From Sergeia podlipaevii (Eukaryota; Euglenozoa; Kinetoplastea; Trypanosomatida; Trypanosomatidae), in NCBI GenBank assembly GCA_030849805.1, contig JASANZ010002249.1, positions 1 to 64,000 of the forward strand: a DNA stretch of 64,000 nt, given 5' to 3'. Each line of letters begins with the position of its first letter. The first letter of the stretch is position 1. The notes below the pieces were generated by a model, which saw only the letters and a program-made list of their open reading frames with translations, had not been told where the DNA came from and searched no databases. Below, one piece after another: positions 9,291 to 19,450 of the stretch. Both the position numbers and the translations under genes were made by a program.

Positions 9291-10946
9291 ATGCGTCGGT
9301 GGGTACCTCGCTTGAGTATTTTCCCGCCGCAAGGAACGAGGGCAATAATATTACGACCTGAGAGTACAATAGATCCCATTCGCTACCCACTGGGATATGT
9401 TCCGTTGGACGGTAGCGAACCTATAGATGCTGTCTACACGTTGATCAAAGGAGGGAACTTTGTTGCTCCTCTTAACAGCATTGAAGCTATTCACAAAGTT
9501 TACGTAGGCGCTAGGTCTTTGTGCCAGTCGGAGTATCCAATTATTGCAGCTCAGGATATGGCCACTTTACAGCTACATCAAAAAGAATTAGCGAGTCGCG
9601 TTTTAATTCGCCGTGATTTTTGGGCTCTTGATGATTTTAATGATCCTGAACTAAACAAAAGTTACGGCATTCAAAATGTGTATTTCGATAATTTCAAATG
9701 GTCTCAAGTGCTATGGAAGCGGTTTCAACTCTTTGTAGAAGAATACTTTCCCTGTGCTGATCACACGCATTTATTGTACAGTGAGTACATGAGCCTTATA
9801 AAAAGTTTTTCAGTGTTTGAGCAAGGAATTCATGCACATCCACTGCTTCCTCGCAGCATCAAGTTACATCCTCCCTTTGGTGTACCAGTGCCAGCAAAAA
9901 TTAGCTTGGAGCCGCTTTTGCTATACAAACAGTGGCTCTCAAACTTTCGCTCTCCATTGATGGTGAACAAAGCGCTTGTGGTTAATGCTGGATCAGGATT
10001 AGCCGCTTTTACAACAAAGCTCTGCCACGTGCCCATGGTCCGAGGGAGTGATCCTAGACCACGGGCAGTTGCATCTTGCCGCAACGATGCCAAGACTGAT
10101 AAAAGGCTACAGAATGTTAGTTTTCAAGTCTCAGAAATGCTTATATCCCCTTCCATTGCAGATAAATCAATTTCAACAAATCAAAAATATGATTTGATTG
10201 TTTTTTATCCTGACGAAAGCATTATTTCTTTATTTGCCGGCGATGCAATGGAAGGGTTTGCGCCAAGCAGCACAGGGTACATCGGTGATTTTGAGCAGTT
10301 TTTTGAACGAGTGGGCAATTTCCTCACCGATTCTGGTGTGATCGCTATTTGCACAACAAATATACATTCGATTCTTAAACCCCATGAGCCCCATCCAGTT
10401 GAGTACGAAGTGAAGGTGAACAGGCGTTTTGTCATTTTGGACTACTATGACGCGCCTATCAAGTATCGCTCCGGATTGTTCACGGCGTCGTATACGGCCA
10501 CAAGCGCTGAGTCTGTGCAATTGAGAAGCAAATTGAGATCTGAATTATGGATCTTGCACAAGATTGAATCTATCACCCACTTTGGTTTTATTCACGGCAT
10601 TCCTGGTGCGAAACCGCCTGTGTCTGCCCAGCGTTGGAAGAGCAAGAAGGCTGTGATGGAAAGACAGCGACATTTGAAAAATCATGCGGAGCTCATGGGT
10701 GTTAGCTGGAGTGAGTACAAGAATCGATTAATCACGATGCTCCAAGAGCAAAGTGATACACCTGAGGATGATGTTGCCGAAGGTGTACGAATGGCTCTTG
10801 ATCCATCGTATCCTCAAGAGCTGGCGAATCGTGCACGAGCATCAATGGAAGAGCAGCATAGGTTGGAAGAATTATTTAATCGAGAGGCAGCACAGAATTT
10901 TTTGGATTTATCACCGCGAGAAGCGTTTGATGCCAAACACTTTTGA
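9291..10946 (+). CDS. Methyltransferase-fold protein, probably mitochondrial (unassigned)
   Basis: A 551-residue protein opened by ATG at 9291, the first gene of the plus-strand unit. Residues 1-25 are basic and Ser/Arg/Pro-containing without acids (MRRWVPRLSIFPPQGTR), compatible with mitochondrial import. Residues about 225-300 resemble a Rossmann-type SAM-binding core: ALVVNAGSGLAAF as a degenerate motif I, then an acidic-side strand (RGSDPRPRAVASCRNDAK), then KYDLIVFYPDESI as the motif IV-like strand. The glycine motif is weaker than in active methyltransferases, so it may be a structural pseudo-enzyme. The C-terminal 120 residues are charged and helical. Kinetoplastid mitoribosome assembly uses several methyltransferase-like proteins, which makes that a reasonable guess but no more. 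Confidence 0.5.
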   Translation: MRRWVPRLSIFPPQGTRAIILRPESTIDPIRYPLGYVPLDGSEPIDAVYTLIKGGNFVAPLNSIEAIHKVYVGARSLCQSEYPIIAAQDMATLQLHQKELASRVLIRRDFWALDDFNDPELNKSYGIQNVYFDNFKWSQVLWKRFQLFVEEYFPCADHTHLLYSEYMSLIKSFSVFEQGIHAHPLLPRSIKLHPPFGVPVPAKISLEPLLLYKQWLSNFRSPLMVNKALVVNAGSGLAAFTTKLCHVPMVRGSDPRPRAVASCRNDAKTDKRLQNVSFQVSEMLISPSIADKSISTNQKYDLIVFYPDESIISLFAGDAMEGFAPSSTGYIGDFEQFFERVGNFLTDSGVIAICTTNIHSILKPHEPHPVEYEVKVNRRFVILDYYDAPIKYRSGLFTASYTATSAESVQLRSKLRSELWILHKIESITHFGFIHGIPGAKPPVSAQRWKSKKAVMERQRHLKNHAELMGVSWSEYKNRLITMLQEQSDTPEDDVAEGVRMALDPSYPQELANRARASMEEQHRLEELFNREAAQNFLDLSPREAFDAKHF

Positions 10947-11361
10947 GTGCGTCGCGAGACAGTTAGATCAATCATAATTTTTAAATAAATATATATTTAT
11001 TTATTTATTTAATTGTGTTGCGTTGTTACTTATGCATATACATGCTTTCTGTATTTGCAAATTAGGTGGCACATATGCACACACATCGTTTAAAATCCAG
11101 GAGAAGTAGTATATTTTTATTATCTATGTGCAACATCTAGTAAAAATATATTATGCTTTGTTCTCTATATTTCTTTCATAATATTTAGCAGCGCAGTTGC
11201 GACGGTGCTCGCTTTTGTGCTTACATGTTTATCTATCACTTTTGAATTTTCTCTCTTTTTTTCGTCTATACATATTAGACTGCATTTGATACTGTTTTAA
11301 CGCCCCAATTTCATAGTAGTGGTAGTAGTAGTTTGGTGCATAAAAGGCATTTCCTATTGAT
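10947..11361. other. Intergenic, AT-rich
   Basis: No gene seen. It holds a TTTA/TATT repeat cluster at 10979-11011 just after the stop codon and a T-rich stretch at 11228-11262 that could act as the pyrimidine tract for the next gene. Confidence 0.6.
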
Positions 11362-11784
11362 ATGGAAGTTGTTGAAGAGTTTTTGCAGTTGCGAAGAGAT
11401 GGAAATGGGGAGGAAGCGTACAAGCTTTTAGCGCCTGGTGCGTCGTTGGGCTGCCCATGGGGAGGGATGCATCACGGTGAACGTATTTATGACATTCTTG
11501 TTGATGAACGAAGATTTGGCAAGAAGGGCTATCTTGACGCAGTTCCCATTGAAAAAATAACAGAAGGAACATATCAGCGGAAGTTCAAGTGGGATCGTGG
11601 AATGTCTGAGCATGGAAATAGTGGATTTTGGTGGTTTGGGTTTAAACCCCTCTGGAGAGAGCTCTACTTTGTTCACGATGGAAAAATCATTCTTGTGACC
11701 GCAGATAAACTCCTTAAGGATAGGTCACTGTGGCGGTTACTCGATTTTGCACGTCCCAAGCCTGTATTTATTGATGGTGTTTAG
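11362..11784 (+). CDS. Small conserved-type protein, possible NTF2-like fold
   Basis: A 140-residue protein from the ATG at 11362. The first helix (VVEEFLQLRRDGNGEEAYKLLAP) followed by alternating short strands with many Trp/Phe residues (GFWWFGFKPLWRELYFVHDGKI) has the shape of an NTF2/SnoaL-like cone fold. No catalytic motif, signal peptide or membrane segment is visible. The compact well-formed sequence, ATG start and separate pyrimidine tract argue for a real gene. Function unknown. Confidence 0.6.
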   Translation: MEVVEEFLQLRRDGNGEEAYKLLAPGASLGCPWGGMHHGERIYDILVDERRFGKKGYLDAVPIEKITEGTYQRKFKWDRGMSEHGNSGFWWFGFKPLWRELYFVHDGKIILVTADKLLKDRSLWRLLDFARPKPVFIDGV

Positions 11785-12264
11785 GCATGTTAGAGCATGT
11801 GCCATGATTCAGGAGTATATATTTGTATTTGCGTTGGTATGATAAAACCTAAAAAAAAAAAGATTTCTTTGAGGAATCGTGCGGGTAGTATCTTTAGAAT
11901 AGTAGCATCTAGCATTCTTATCATCCGTTGCTGCATTTTAGTAAAATCTCATTGTGCTATTTGGTTTCTTTTATCATGTGTTTTTTCCCTACGAGTTATC
12001 TCATGTTATAGTGACGTCAATGCAAATATTGAATTTGTGTAGAAATTTTAAAAAAATGCACTCATATACAAGATTCACCGTCATGTACACGTTGTGAATG
12101 CAGTATATTGTTCTATCGATCTATTGCATAACCTGCAAACTGCCTCAGCTCCTTTATCGCTTTCTCCTATTTTTTTTTTCTTTTCTTGTATCTTGCTGAT
12201 GTAGTCTAATGGCTTGTGGTGAGAACGTGGGGCATAAGGTATTGTGAATAATAAATTTGCTTTC
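11785..12264. other. Intergenic with trans-splice signals for ORC1
   Basis: No gene seen. A C/T tract covers about 12163-12188 and is followed by AG at 12203-12204, a plausible spliced-leader acceptor about 60 bases before the ATG of the next gene. Confidence 0.6.
12163..12204 (+). promoter_or_regulatory. Pyrimidine tract plus AG acceptor
   Basis: A tract of almost pure T/C (10 T followed by cttttcttg) leads to the first downstream AG at 12203-12204. This is the arrangement expected for spliced-leader addition to the ORC1-like mRNA. Confidence 0.5.
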
Positions 12265-13554
12265 ATGGAACGTAGCCGAAAAAGTTCTGCGAAAGAAAGA
12301 CTGGTATCAGCGTTAAAGGCGGGCATAGTTGCACTCAGTGTTTCCAATTCCACTGCGCCAGGCGACCTTTTGTGTCGTGATGCAAACGTAAAGTCTGTTG
12401 TCGATTTCTTCGGTGCATCAAGCACAAATACTTTACAAATATTTGGAATGCCGGGTACTGGTAAAACAGCCTCTGTGCATTATGCGCTGGCGCATTTTGC
12501 GGCTAAAAGCGGCGCAAAGCCTACCGCTGTATTTTTGAACGGATATGTGATTCAGAAGCGCTCTGATATTTATTGGACTCTTAATCAGCATCTTACAAAG
12601 GCGCGAGGTGGTGGTGGCGCAAATCTTCCGCCTGAGCAATGTGCGAGCAACATTGACAAGCACTTCGCAACAAAATGGGCTCATCCACCTGCTTTATGCG
12701 TTATCATTATTGACGAAGTTGACAAGGTGGTTCAGAAGCATCCTGCAGGACTTCTTCGTATTATGGAGTGGTTAACAAAGCCTAATGCAAACTGCAAGCT
12801 TATTACCATATCTAATAGCATGGAGTTACCCGCTGATGCCAAGACGCGTAGTCGTTTCGATAGTACACAGCAAGTGGTTTTTTCTCCATATATCGCATCG
12901 GAGCTGAAGGAGATTCTTCTTCATCGTATTAGCCGTATCTCACCAAAGCTTTTTTCTGACCAAGCTGTGAATATCTTGTGCCACCAAACGGCACACCAAT
13001 GCGGTGACGTGAGATGGCTGTTACAATCTGCGTCTGCTGCTATCTGTGGTGTGCTAATGAAAGTGGAGGAAGGTTTTATCAGTGATGTGCCGGAAACTGG
13101 CCTTGTAGCGATTAGAGATATTCATAGCGTTACACAGAGGATCTTTAATGATCGGTTTATGGAGTTTATCAATGCAGTCAAGGCGCCTGCGCTTTTTGTG
13201 ACCATTGGAGTTATCGCCAAGGAGACCGAGGAGCTTTTTCAGCGTAATGAGTGTGATTCTCGACTGCGGGTAGAAAGAACATTTATTATCACACAGGATA
13301 GGCTATTCCGTACACTAGGGGTTTCTAAACAGTTGACGAGAGCCTCTTACTGTGAACTCATTGACACACTTCAGGAGGTTGGGCTTGTAGATTTGTCGAT
13401 GGGCGAGGACAGAATGCCGGTGCGCCATGCGGCGGGGTTGTTTGAGAGCTCTGAGGATGTCTTTATTTCATTATTGCAGCCTTTTCAAACTGTATTGGAT
13501 GCGTGTCGCCTCCACAATGAGTTTGGCACTTCCATTGGATCTCAGATATTGTGA
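12265..13554 (+). CDS. ORC1: Origin recognition complex ORC1/CDC6-like AAA+ ATPase
   Basis: A 429-residue AAA+ ATPase of the ORC1/CDC6 family, which binds replication origins and loads the MCM helicase. The frame is open from 12244 but that codon is GTG; the first ATG is 12265. Walker A is GMPGTGKT (residues 61-68), Walker B IIIDEVDK (about 147-154), sensor 1 ITISNSME (about residue 180), and an arginine-rich TRSRF segment follows. The last 130 residues fit a winged-helix DNA-binding domain. There is no N-terminal BAH domain, so it is far shorter than animal or yeast ORC1. That matches the single short ORC1/CDC6 protein described in trypanosomes. Assignment rests on motif order and length. 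Confidence 0.88.
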   Translation: MERSRKSSAKERLVSALKAGIVALSVSNSTAPGDLLCRDANVKSVVDFFGASSTNTLQIFGMPGTGKTASVHYALAHFAAKSGAKPTAVFLNGYVIQKRSDIYWTLNQHLTKARGGGGANLPPEQCASNIDKHFATKWAHPPALCVIIIDEVDKVVQKHPAGLLRIMEWLTKPNANCKLITISNSMELPADAKTRSRFDSTQQVVFSPYIASELKEILLHRISRISPKLFSDQAVNILCHQTAHQCGDVRWLLQSASAAICGVLMKVEEGFISDVPETGLVAIRDIHSVTQRIFNDRFMEFINAVKAPALFVTIGVIAKETEELFQRNECDSRLRVERTFIITQDRLFRTLGVSKQLTRASYCELIDTLQEVGLVDLSMGEDRMPVRHAAGLFESSEDVFISLLQPFQTVLDACRLHNEFGTSIGSQIL

Positions 13555-13933
13555 TTGGTTCTTTAAGACATGTCTCAGCGTCAACTTTTTTTTTTTTGTG
13601 CATTTTAGATATGTTATGGCGCACTTGGAGGGACTGTTTGGTTTCCGCAGACTGCCTTAAACGTAGATGTGCTGCAATAGAGTTAATGCTACAATTTTTT
13701 CTTTGCTGCTATCCAAATAGTAAACACTTTGACGGTGAACTCTGTTATACTGAAGGTACTCTGGCACTTGTGTATATATGTTTTTCCTTCATCATTTTTT
13801 TTTTCTTGAACGTCTGTTTTTCTCTTTTTATGTTTTTGTACATATTTTCAGTATCTACTCTGATTCCTTCTCTTTTTTTGTGTTACAAGAATTTTTCATT
13901 GTGTCTTTTGTCAGAAGCTTGCAGGCCCTTGGG
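13555..13933. other. Intergenic with long pyrimidine tract
   Basis: No gene seen. 13780-13912 is strongly T/C-rich, followed by AG at 13913-13914, about 20 bases before the ATG I chose for the next gene. An in-frame ATG at 13778 exists, but translating from it only reads the pyrimidine tract as Phe/Ser/Leu. Confidence 0.6.
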
Positions 13934-16684
13934 ATGCCTCTTTCCAACAATAAAGGGCCGACCTCCGGCTTTGCAGCTGCAGCAAAGGTTCTTTTTGAAT
14001 CTGCTCAAAAAGTTGGAGCCGTTAAACCGTTGGAGAAGAGCAATAGGGAGTATGCACAGCAGCTGAAGAAAATTCAACATCAAAGTAAAAAGCGGGGAGG
14101 TTCGCTTGGTGGAGTTTCCTACAAGGTTGCCGAGTTTCTGTCAACACAGCGCACTTTTACTCCTTCGCAAAATCGAGAAACCTACATGACTATTGCGAAG
14201 AAAGTACCGCTTATTGATATTCCTGCGCTAAAGAGCACGACGTTCAGTGAAAAGGTCACTGCCAGCTCTGCAAATGATTCGACGCCCGTGCAGCCTGCCG
14301 GCGAAAGGAAGAAGACAGAAGCTGTCCCCATTTCGTTTATTGAATCCCCGATAGTTGAAGTCACACCAGTGAGTACAGCATCAAAGGTGAGTAGCGCTGT
14401 GGAAAGGCCCACAGCTAGTGCGGCGACTTCAGCTTCACAATTTCCGGATGTTTTGATTACAGATGATGAGCCACTTTTTCAGTTTCGCTCTCCCGAGGCT
14501 GCGGGCCCAATGAGTAGTACAGTAGTGACATCGCGCGTAGAGAGTTTTCCTGCACCCACGGCAGCAGCAAAAGCACGACTCAAGCCCATTATCCAAGTTC
14601 CAATTCCAAAAGCTCCTCTTGGTGATGCCAACTTTGAAGCGGCGGCCACTGACCAAAAAACTGTAATGGACACCTCCATCTCAGTGGATATGTGGGAGCT
14701 GCAACGCGAAAAGGAAATTGCTAGACTGCAGCAAGACCAGGAGGAGGCAGAGGCTCGAAGGCTGGCTGTTTTGCGTGAAGAAGAGCACAAAACCCTTGGC
14801 GCGAAGTGGGTGCACACGCGAAGCCGCGTCGCCAACTTCAAGGCAGCAGATTCAGAGGAGGTGCTTATGGTGTGCAGGATTTACAATTCTCAGAGTGCTG
14901 GCGAAGCGGCGGCACATCTGAAAGCACTTCTCGAGGTGGGTGCTCGGATTCCGATCCCATTACTAACCTCTGCTGTGTCCTCCACTGCGTGGCAAATTGC
15001 ATCTGCAGACTCATTTTCTCGCGCCGAGTTAGATGGTCCCTTTTTCGAGCTTCTTGAAAAGCACAAAGTAACTAGTGATGTCGTTGCAAAGGCAACAATG
15101 ACGCTGCGCTCTGGCGACGAGTTTTTGGAAGCATACCGTAATCTTACGGCAGGTACAAAGAAAATACTTGACGTGAAGTTGGTGAAGCGGGCTGTTTCCT
15201 ACCTTGTAAGAAGAGGGCAATGGGAGGAGGCAATTGCTCTTGTGGAGCAATCCCATACGTACTCCTCTGACAAAGCGGCGCGACTGGAGTTGGCGCTGCT
15301 ACGAAGTTCACGTGGACTTGATGACGAAGCAAAGGCGTCTGTGTGCACGTATGTGACTAGCTCTCTCACAAACTCGGGACGCCTAGGAAAAGAGGCAAAA
15401 TTGGCATTGGCTTCCTCCGAAACGGGACGCAACAGGGTGAACTCGCTCATTCAGCTCTCTCTCTCGTCAGATGTCGACGAAGCAGTGTATGCCGAGTTGA
15501 TTTTACGTAACCCTAGTGATGCTGTTCCCGAGCTACTGGCTGAGATGGAGAAACGTGGGTTAAATAAGGAGGATCCGGCGGTACTGGGTGCTCTAGCGAT
15601 GAAGTCTTTGGGTTCAGAGTCGCCATTGGCTGTCTTCAAGGAGATTGAGCAGCAAATTCAGATGATTGGATTGCGACAAATGCATGTGTACGCTGCTGTG
15701 CGGGCAGTGAAGAAAAATCCTTCTAAAGAGGGTCTCACATTGGCGGCAAATTTTGTCAAAGAAGCTCATACTACTAATCAATTGTGGGCTACGCGGAATC
15801 TTCTTCCTCGTATGTATGAGAAGGGTATGTTTTCAGAAATTGTAGCCCTTTCGGACGCGCTCGCGACGCGCCTACCTGTGAAAGTATTACTTCCTAAAGC
15901 CGTGGCATTTATTAATGAAGCACTGGTGCAGCTTGGGAGAGAGCCACTTAGTTCTTTAACTGTGAAGGATATTGACTACGTAGCTACAGAAGAAGCAGAG
16001 AATGTGAATGGTAGCAGCGCTTCAAGCCACCCTATTGCCAACGTGTCACGTGAAGACATTGCGGCTATCACGGAGAAGATGCTGATTATTGCAAAGGAGA
16101 AGCAGTGGGAAAAAGCGTTAGAAATGCTTGACTCTGTTCGCACCGGGAATGCAGATAATGCTGCAGCGGTCACGCTCATTTATAATTGTGCACTTAACGC
16201 AGCAGTAGACACACCAGATATAGTTCAACGTGTTTATTCTATGATGCAGGAACGTAGCGTTGCGATCAACTCTACTTCAGTTAACACAGTTCTAAGCAGC
16301 TATAGTCGCGCCAACTTGTGGAAGGAAGCTGTTGAGCTTTTTGATTCCACAGCTTCAGGGATGCGAGACAACAACACCTATCTTGTTCAGCTGTCTTTGC
16401 TTGGGAAGCAGAATCTTTGGATGGAAGCAGTGTCGGTCTATGCGGATATGCGAAAGGCTATGAGCAAGCCGCCAACGTCAATGTTTTCGCTGGCCATTGG
16501 TGCAACGGCTAGTCATAGCTGGAGTGCGACGCTATCCATGTTTCAGGATATGTTGAAGCTTCATGGCGCCAGTGTGAAAGAAAATGTCGTGAATCAGGTG
16601 GTGCGATGTCTGGAACAGAACAACCGCACTGCCGAATTAGTGAAGTTAGAGAAGGATTTGGAGAAGCGTAAAAAGAGGAAGTAG
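13934..16684 (+). CDS. PPR/TPR-like helical repeat protein, probably mitochondrial RNA-binding
   Basis: A 916-residue protein. I place the start at 13934 (MPLSNNKGPT) because the 52 upstream in-frame residues are translated pyrimidine tract and an AG acceptor lies at 13913-13914. Residues 1-270 are low in predicted order, with Ser/Ala/Thr/Pro-rich linkers; a charged helix (about 285-330) follows. The rest is made of paired helices. The C-terminal part has clear pentatricopeptide spacing, for example STSVNTVLSSYSRANLWKEA and ELFDS, then NTYLVQLSLLGKQNLWMEA and VYADM. PPR proteins bind organellar RNA; kinetoplastids have many in mitoribosomes and RNA processing complexes. The specific target is not readable. 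Confidence 0.75.
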   Translation: MPLSNNKGPTSGFAAAAKVLFESAQKVGAVKPLEKSNREYAQQLKKIQHQSKKRGGSLGGVSYKVAEFLSTQRTFTPSQNRETYMTIAKKVPLIDIPALKSTTFSEKVTASSANDSTPVQPAGERKKTEAVPISFIESPIVEVTPVSTASKVSSAVERPTASAATSASQFPDVLITDDEPLFQFRSPEAAGPMSSTVVTSRVESFPAPTAAAKARLKPIIQVPIPKAPLGDANFEAAATDQKTVMDTSISVDMWELQREKEIARLQQDQEEAEARRLAVLREEEHKTLGAKWVHTRSRVANFKAADSEEVLMVCRIYNSQSAGEAAAHLKALLEVGARIPIPLLTSAVSSTAWQIASADSFSRAELDGPFFELLEKHKVTSDVVAKATMTLRSGDEFLEAYRNLTAGTKKILDVKLVKRAVSYLVRRGQWEEAIALVEQSHTYSSDKAARLELALLRSSRGLDDEAKASVCTYVTSSLTNSGRLGKEAKLALASSETGRNRVNSLIQLSLSSDVDEAVYAELILRNPSDAVPELLAEMEKRGLNKEDPAVLGALAMKSLGSESPLAVFKEIEQQIQMIGLRQMHVYAAVRAVKKNPSKEGLTLAANFVKEAHTTNQLWATRNLLPRMYEKGMFSEIVALSDALATRLPVKVLLPKAVAFINEALVQLGREPLSSLTVKDIDYVATEEAENVNGSSASSHPIANVSREDIAAITEKMLIIAKEKQWEKALEMLDSVRTGNADNAAAVTLIYNCALNAAVDTPDIVQRVYSMMQERSVAINSTSVNTVLSSYSRANLWKEAVELFDSTASGMRDNNTYLVQLSLLGKQNLWMEAVSVYADMRKAMSKPPTSMFSLAIGATASHSWSATLSMFQDMLKLHGASVKENVVNQVVRCLEQNNRTAELVKLEKDLEKRKKRK

Positions 16685-17261
16685 TAGTCACAGAATTGAT
16701 TTTTGTTTTTTTTATGGAGGGTTCCTATTGCTTTTTTTTATCTTTCCAAATGATATCATATATCGCTCACAGAACAGTATTTTGTTGATGGCGTATGCTT
16801 TAGTTTGAGAGTGTGGGATAGGAGGGAGGACAGGAGAGAAATTGAGAAAGAGACGGTTTATTGCTAATGTTTCTCTTCTTTTTTTTTCCCTTTTGTAAGT
16901 GCACTTCATTACCGTATTGGGATAAATATGATCTTACTATGCTTTTATCTGTCCTGTCTTTAACTACGCTTCCACGTCAAGGCTCTTTTTTTTTTTTCGC
17001 ATTTGCGACATTGCTTTTGTTTGCTAGCATTGCCTCGTTTACGTTTCCTCCTTCTTCCTACACTCTTTTTATAAAAAGTATTTTGGTACGAAGAGTTTTT
17101 TTTTGTTTGTGCATTGCTGCCATCATTGTTTGCTTGAGCGCAGTTAATTAGAGTAGACTACTTTTAAATAAAAGCCCCTTTTGTCAGCTTAACAAGGTAG
17201 CGGTAGCTTGAAGGAGTGAAGGCGCAAGCGGAGCAGTAGTGGTAGGCAGTCTATACAGAAG
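16685..17261. other. Intergenic, T-rich
   Basis: No gene seen. Several T-runs of 8 to 12 occur at 16707-17105. A short tract ccccttttgtcag ends in AG at 17186-17187, a plausible splice acceptor about 75 bases before the DRC2 ATG. An open frame at 16861-17151 is mostly Phe/Leu from T-runs. Confidence 0.6.
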
Positions 17262-18788
17262 ATGCCACCTTCCGCGAAACGAAGGGGGAAGAAGAAGCGA
17301 GTGCTTGACCCCATTGCTCTCGAGCGTGCGCGTATAGAAGAAGCGGAGAAGCGGCGTCGTCAGCTTGCCATGCTGCAAGCGCGGCTGCAGGAGATTCTTG
17401 CGGAGGAAAAAGCAATGTCTTCGGTAGCTATCAAGGCAATCGAGGCCAGATGGATTACTTTTCTCCGCGAATGCAAGCAGAAGGAGCTGATAGCCGAAAT
17501 CGAGGTTTTGCGACGTGGTTTCGAGTCTAATTTAGATAGGAAGAATGCTGTTATCTCTATGCTGCTTTCCGATTTGGACGAAGCCGAGGAACAGTACAGG
17601 CACGCCTTTCGCGCTCATGTGGATGTTGTGGATTCTTTGATTGAACTGCAAAACCGCCACACCCAGGAGCTTGAGAGTGAGTTTGAAACTGATCTCTTAG
17701 AGATGAAGGCGGACTATGAAATGGAGCGCGCAGAACTGGAGCGCAACCACCTCATCGAGATGGAGGATCTTCGTCTGATTCTTCAAAACATGGCCGCTGA
17801 AGCGGAAACGCTAGAGAAGAAGTTGCAGGAGGAAATTTCAGAGCAACACGAAACTGCCATCGAAAAGATGGACGAAGAAAAAAAGCAGATGCAGGCGGAC
17901 CTGTTGCGAACAAGCGAGGCTGTGCGCTCTGAGCTTGATACCCGCTACAAGGAGTTCATGGCTACAGCGCAGGTGAATATGAAGGACTACATGGACAAAT
18001 CAAAAGAGGACCAGGAAACAACCGAGCGAATTGCTCTGCAGCTGAAGAAAATTGACAAGCTACAGGAGAGTGTCACCTCCTGGAGAACAAATATCGCACG
18101 CAATGCCAAAGAATGGGAGCAACGCAACAGAGCCATTCAGGCTGAGCGAGACGCCACACTCAAACACCTACAGAATCTCAAGAACAAGATGCAGATATGG
18201 AGACGAAAACAAGCATCAGACCTGGCCGATCTTGTGAAAGATGCAAAGAGCGCAGAAGATACTTTAGAGAAAACAGCGAAGAAGGCGGAGCGCATTCTGC
18301 GGCTTGTGGAGCTGTGCAAGCCACTTGAGACGGAGCGAGAGCAGGTGCTTTCGTATGAGGCCCACACCACCCCTAGGGAGGTTGAGCAAGATGTGAGGCG
18401 TCGCGTTGCTGCCACGGAGCCAGGCGCTTTGGAGTTGGATAGTGAAGTTGCCAATGGCCTTGCGGCGACTGCCGAATGGCAACTCTTGGAGCGTTTTTGG
18501 ACGAAACACAATAAGGTGATGCTGGACAATGCAGCAATTGCTCAGGAACGGCACCACCTTGCGCAGGAGAACCAGCAACTTCAGGGCGTTTTGAAACAGT
18601 ACCTCGATGATGTGTCTGTTAACGATAGTGTTATGCGCAGCAACAACGCGTTGCTGCTCACGAGAAATGTGCCAAACGTTGTTCAGTACGCGACTAGCAG
18701 AGGGGCCGATAGCGGACGTGCCTTTACCACTGTGGTTGAGGGAAATAAGTTTGTGACGGATGTGTCGCGACAGATGATTCAACGATAG
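17262..18788 (+). CDS. DRC2: Nexin-dynein regulatory complex subunit 2 (CCDC65/FAP250)
   Basis: A 508-residue, almost entirely coiled-coil protein beginning at ATG 17262 with a basic leader (MPPSAKRRGKKKRVLDP). The diagnostic block lies at about residues 90-150: ISMLLSDLDEAEEQYRHAF, then VDSLIELQNRHTQELESEF and a long acidic coil. This matches my knowledge of DRC2/CCDC65, where SDL-EEAEEQY and L-ELQ-R occur in the same order and spacing. DRC2 is part of the nexin link between axonemal outer doublets and regulates dynein beat. The gene implies a motile 9+2 flagellum. Length is normal for the family. Confidence 0.85.
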   Translation: MPPSAKRRGKKKRVLDPIALERARIEEAEKRRRQLAMLQARLQEILAEEKAMSSVAIKAIEARWITFLRECKQKELIAEIEVLRRGFESNLDRKNAVISMLLSDLDEAEEQYRHAFRAHVDVVDSLIELQNRHTQELESEFETDLLEMKADYEMERAELERNHLIEMEDLRLILQNMAAEAETLEKKLQEEISEQHETAIEKMDEEKKQMQADLLRTSEAVRSELDTRYKEFMATAQVNMKDYMDKSKEDQETTERIALQLKKIDKLQESVTSWRTNIARNAKEWEQRNRAIQAERDATLKHLQNLKNKMQIWRRKQASDLADLVKDAKSAEDTLEKTAKKAERILRLVELCKPLETEREQVLSYEAHTTPREVEQDVRRRVAATEPGALELDSEVANGLAATAEWQLLERFWTKHNKVMLDNAAIAQERHHLAQENQQLQGVLKQYLDDVSVNDSVMRSNNALLLTRNVPNVVQYATSRGADSGRAFTTVVEGNKFVTDVSRQMIQR

Positions 18789-19450
18789 TTCTTTCTTCTT
18801 CTTTTTTCTTCTGCTTAGAGCTATGGCAGATTAATGTTCCATTTGCCATTTTTTTTGTGGGCATTTTATCTTTTATGTACTTTATGTTTGCCGGTTCGTG
18901 GATGCTCTAGAGCATTTGCTGTAAATGACTGCAGCACTGGAAAAGCAGTGCGTACACAGCACATGTCGTGAAGCAGCAGAGAAAAAAAAAATGAGTAGAG
19001 AGCGCAGGCTTTGAAGGCTAGAGCAGATGTCGCGCTAGTTGTGATATTGCGTGTTACTGGCTGTACCCCCTTTTTCGCCTTTTCCTTCACTTGGTGCTAT
19101 TCGGCACTTGTGCTTTCTACATTTTTTTTACATGTATATCATTTCTTTAAAAAATGTTTCAATATTTCGCTTTGAGAGAAAAAAATAGATGTACTGATTA
19201 CGTCTACAGTGAACTGTGCAACGCACTTATTTTGCGGATTTAATGGAATTGAGAACAACCTCTCTACAACAAAGCAATGATTTTTTCCTGTACCTCCATC
19301 TTTTTTTTTCACTAGGATTCACTATAGTCGCCACTTGTTGCAGAAAGGAAGTATTGGCTTGCGCAAGCAACTGTTTTTTTTTTATATAATTATTTATTAC
19401 ATTGTTAGACTAATATTATTATTATTATTATTATTATTTTGAGTGAAGAA
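18789..19450. other. Intergenic with (ATT)n repeat before the next gene
   Basis: No gene seen. T-runs occur at 18850-18857, 19122-19130, 19301-19309 and 19374-19383. A trinucleotide repeat of about nine ATT units spans 19412-19438, directly before the first ATG (19451) of the next gene. Confidence 0.6.
19412..19438. repeat. (ATT)n microsatellite abutting a start codon
   Basis: Nine uninterrupted three-base units end 12 bases before ATG 19451. The only AG between repeat and ATG, apart from one in gaagaa, is at 19442-19443. The repeat may therefore stand in the position of the pyrimidine tract. Confidence 0.85.

Noticed and set aside
13778..13933. In-frame ATG 52 codons upstream of the PPR-like protein, giving a hydrophobic Phe-rich N terminus
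   Set aside because: The residues are translated pyrimidine tract, and an AG splice acceptor at 13913-13914 would remove this ATG from the mRNA.
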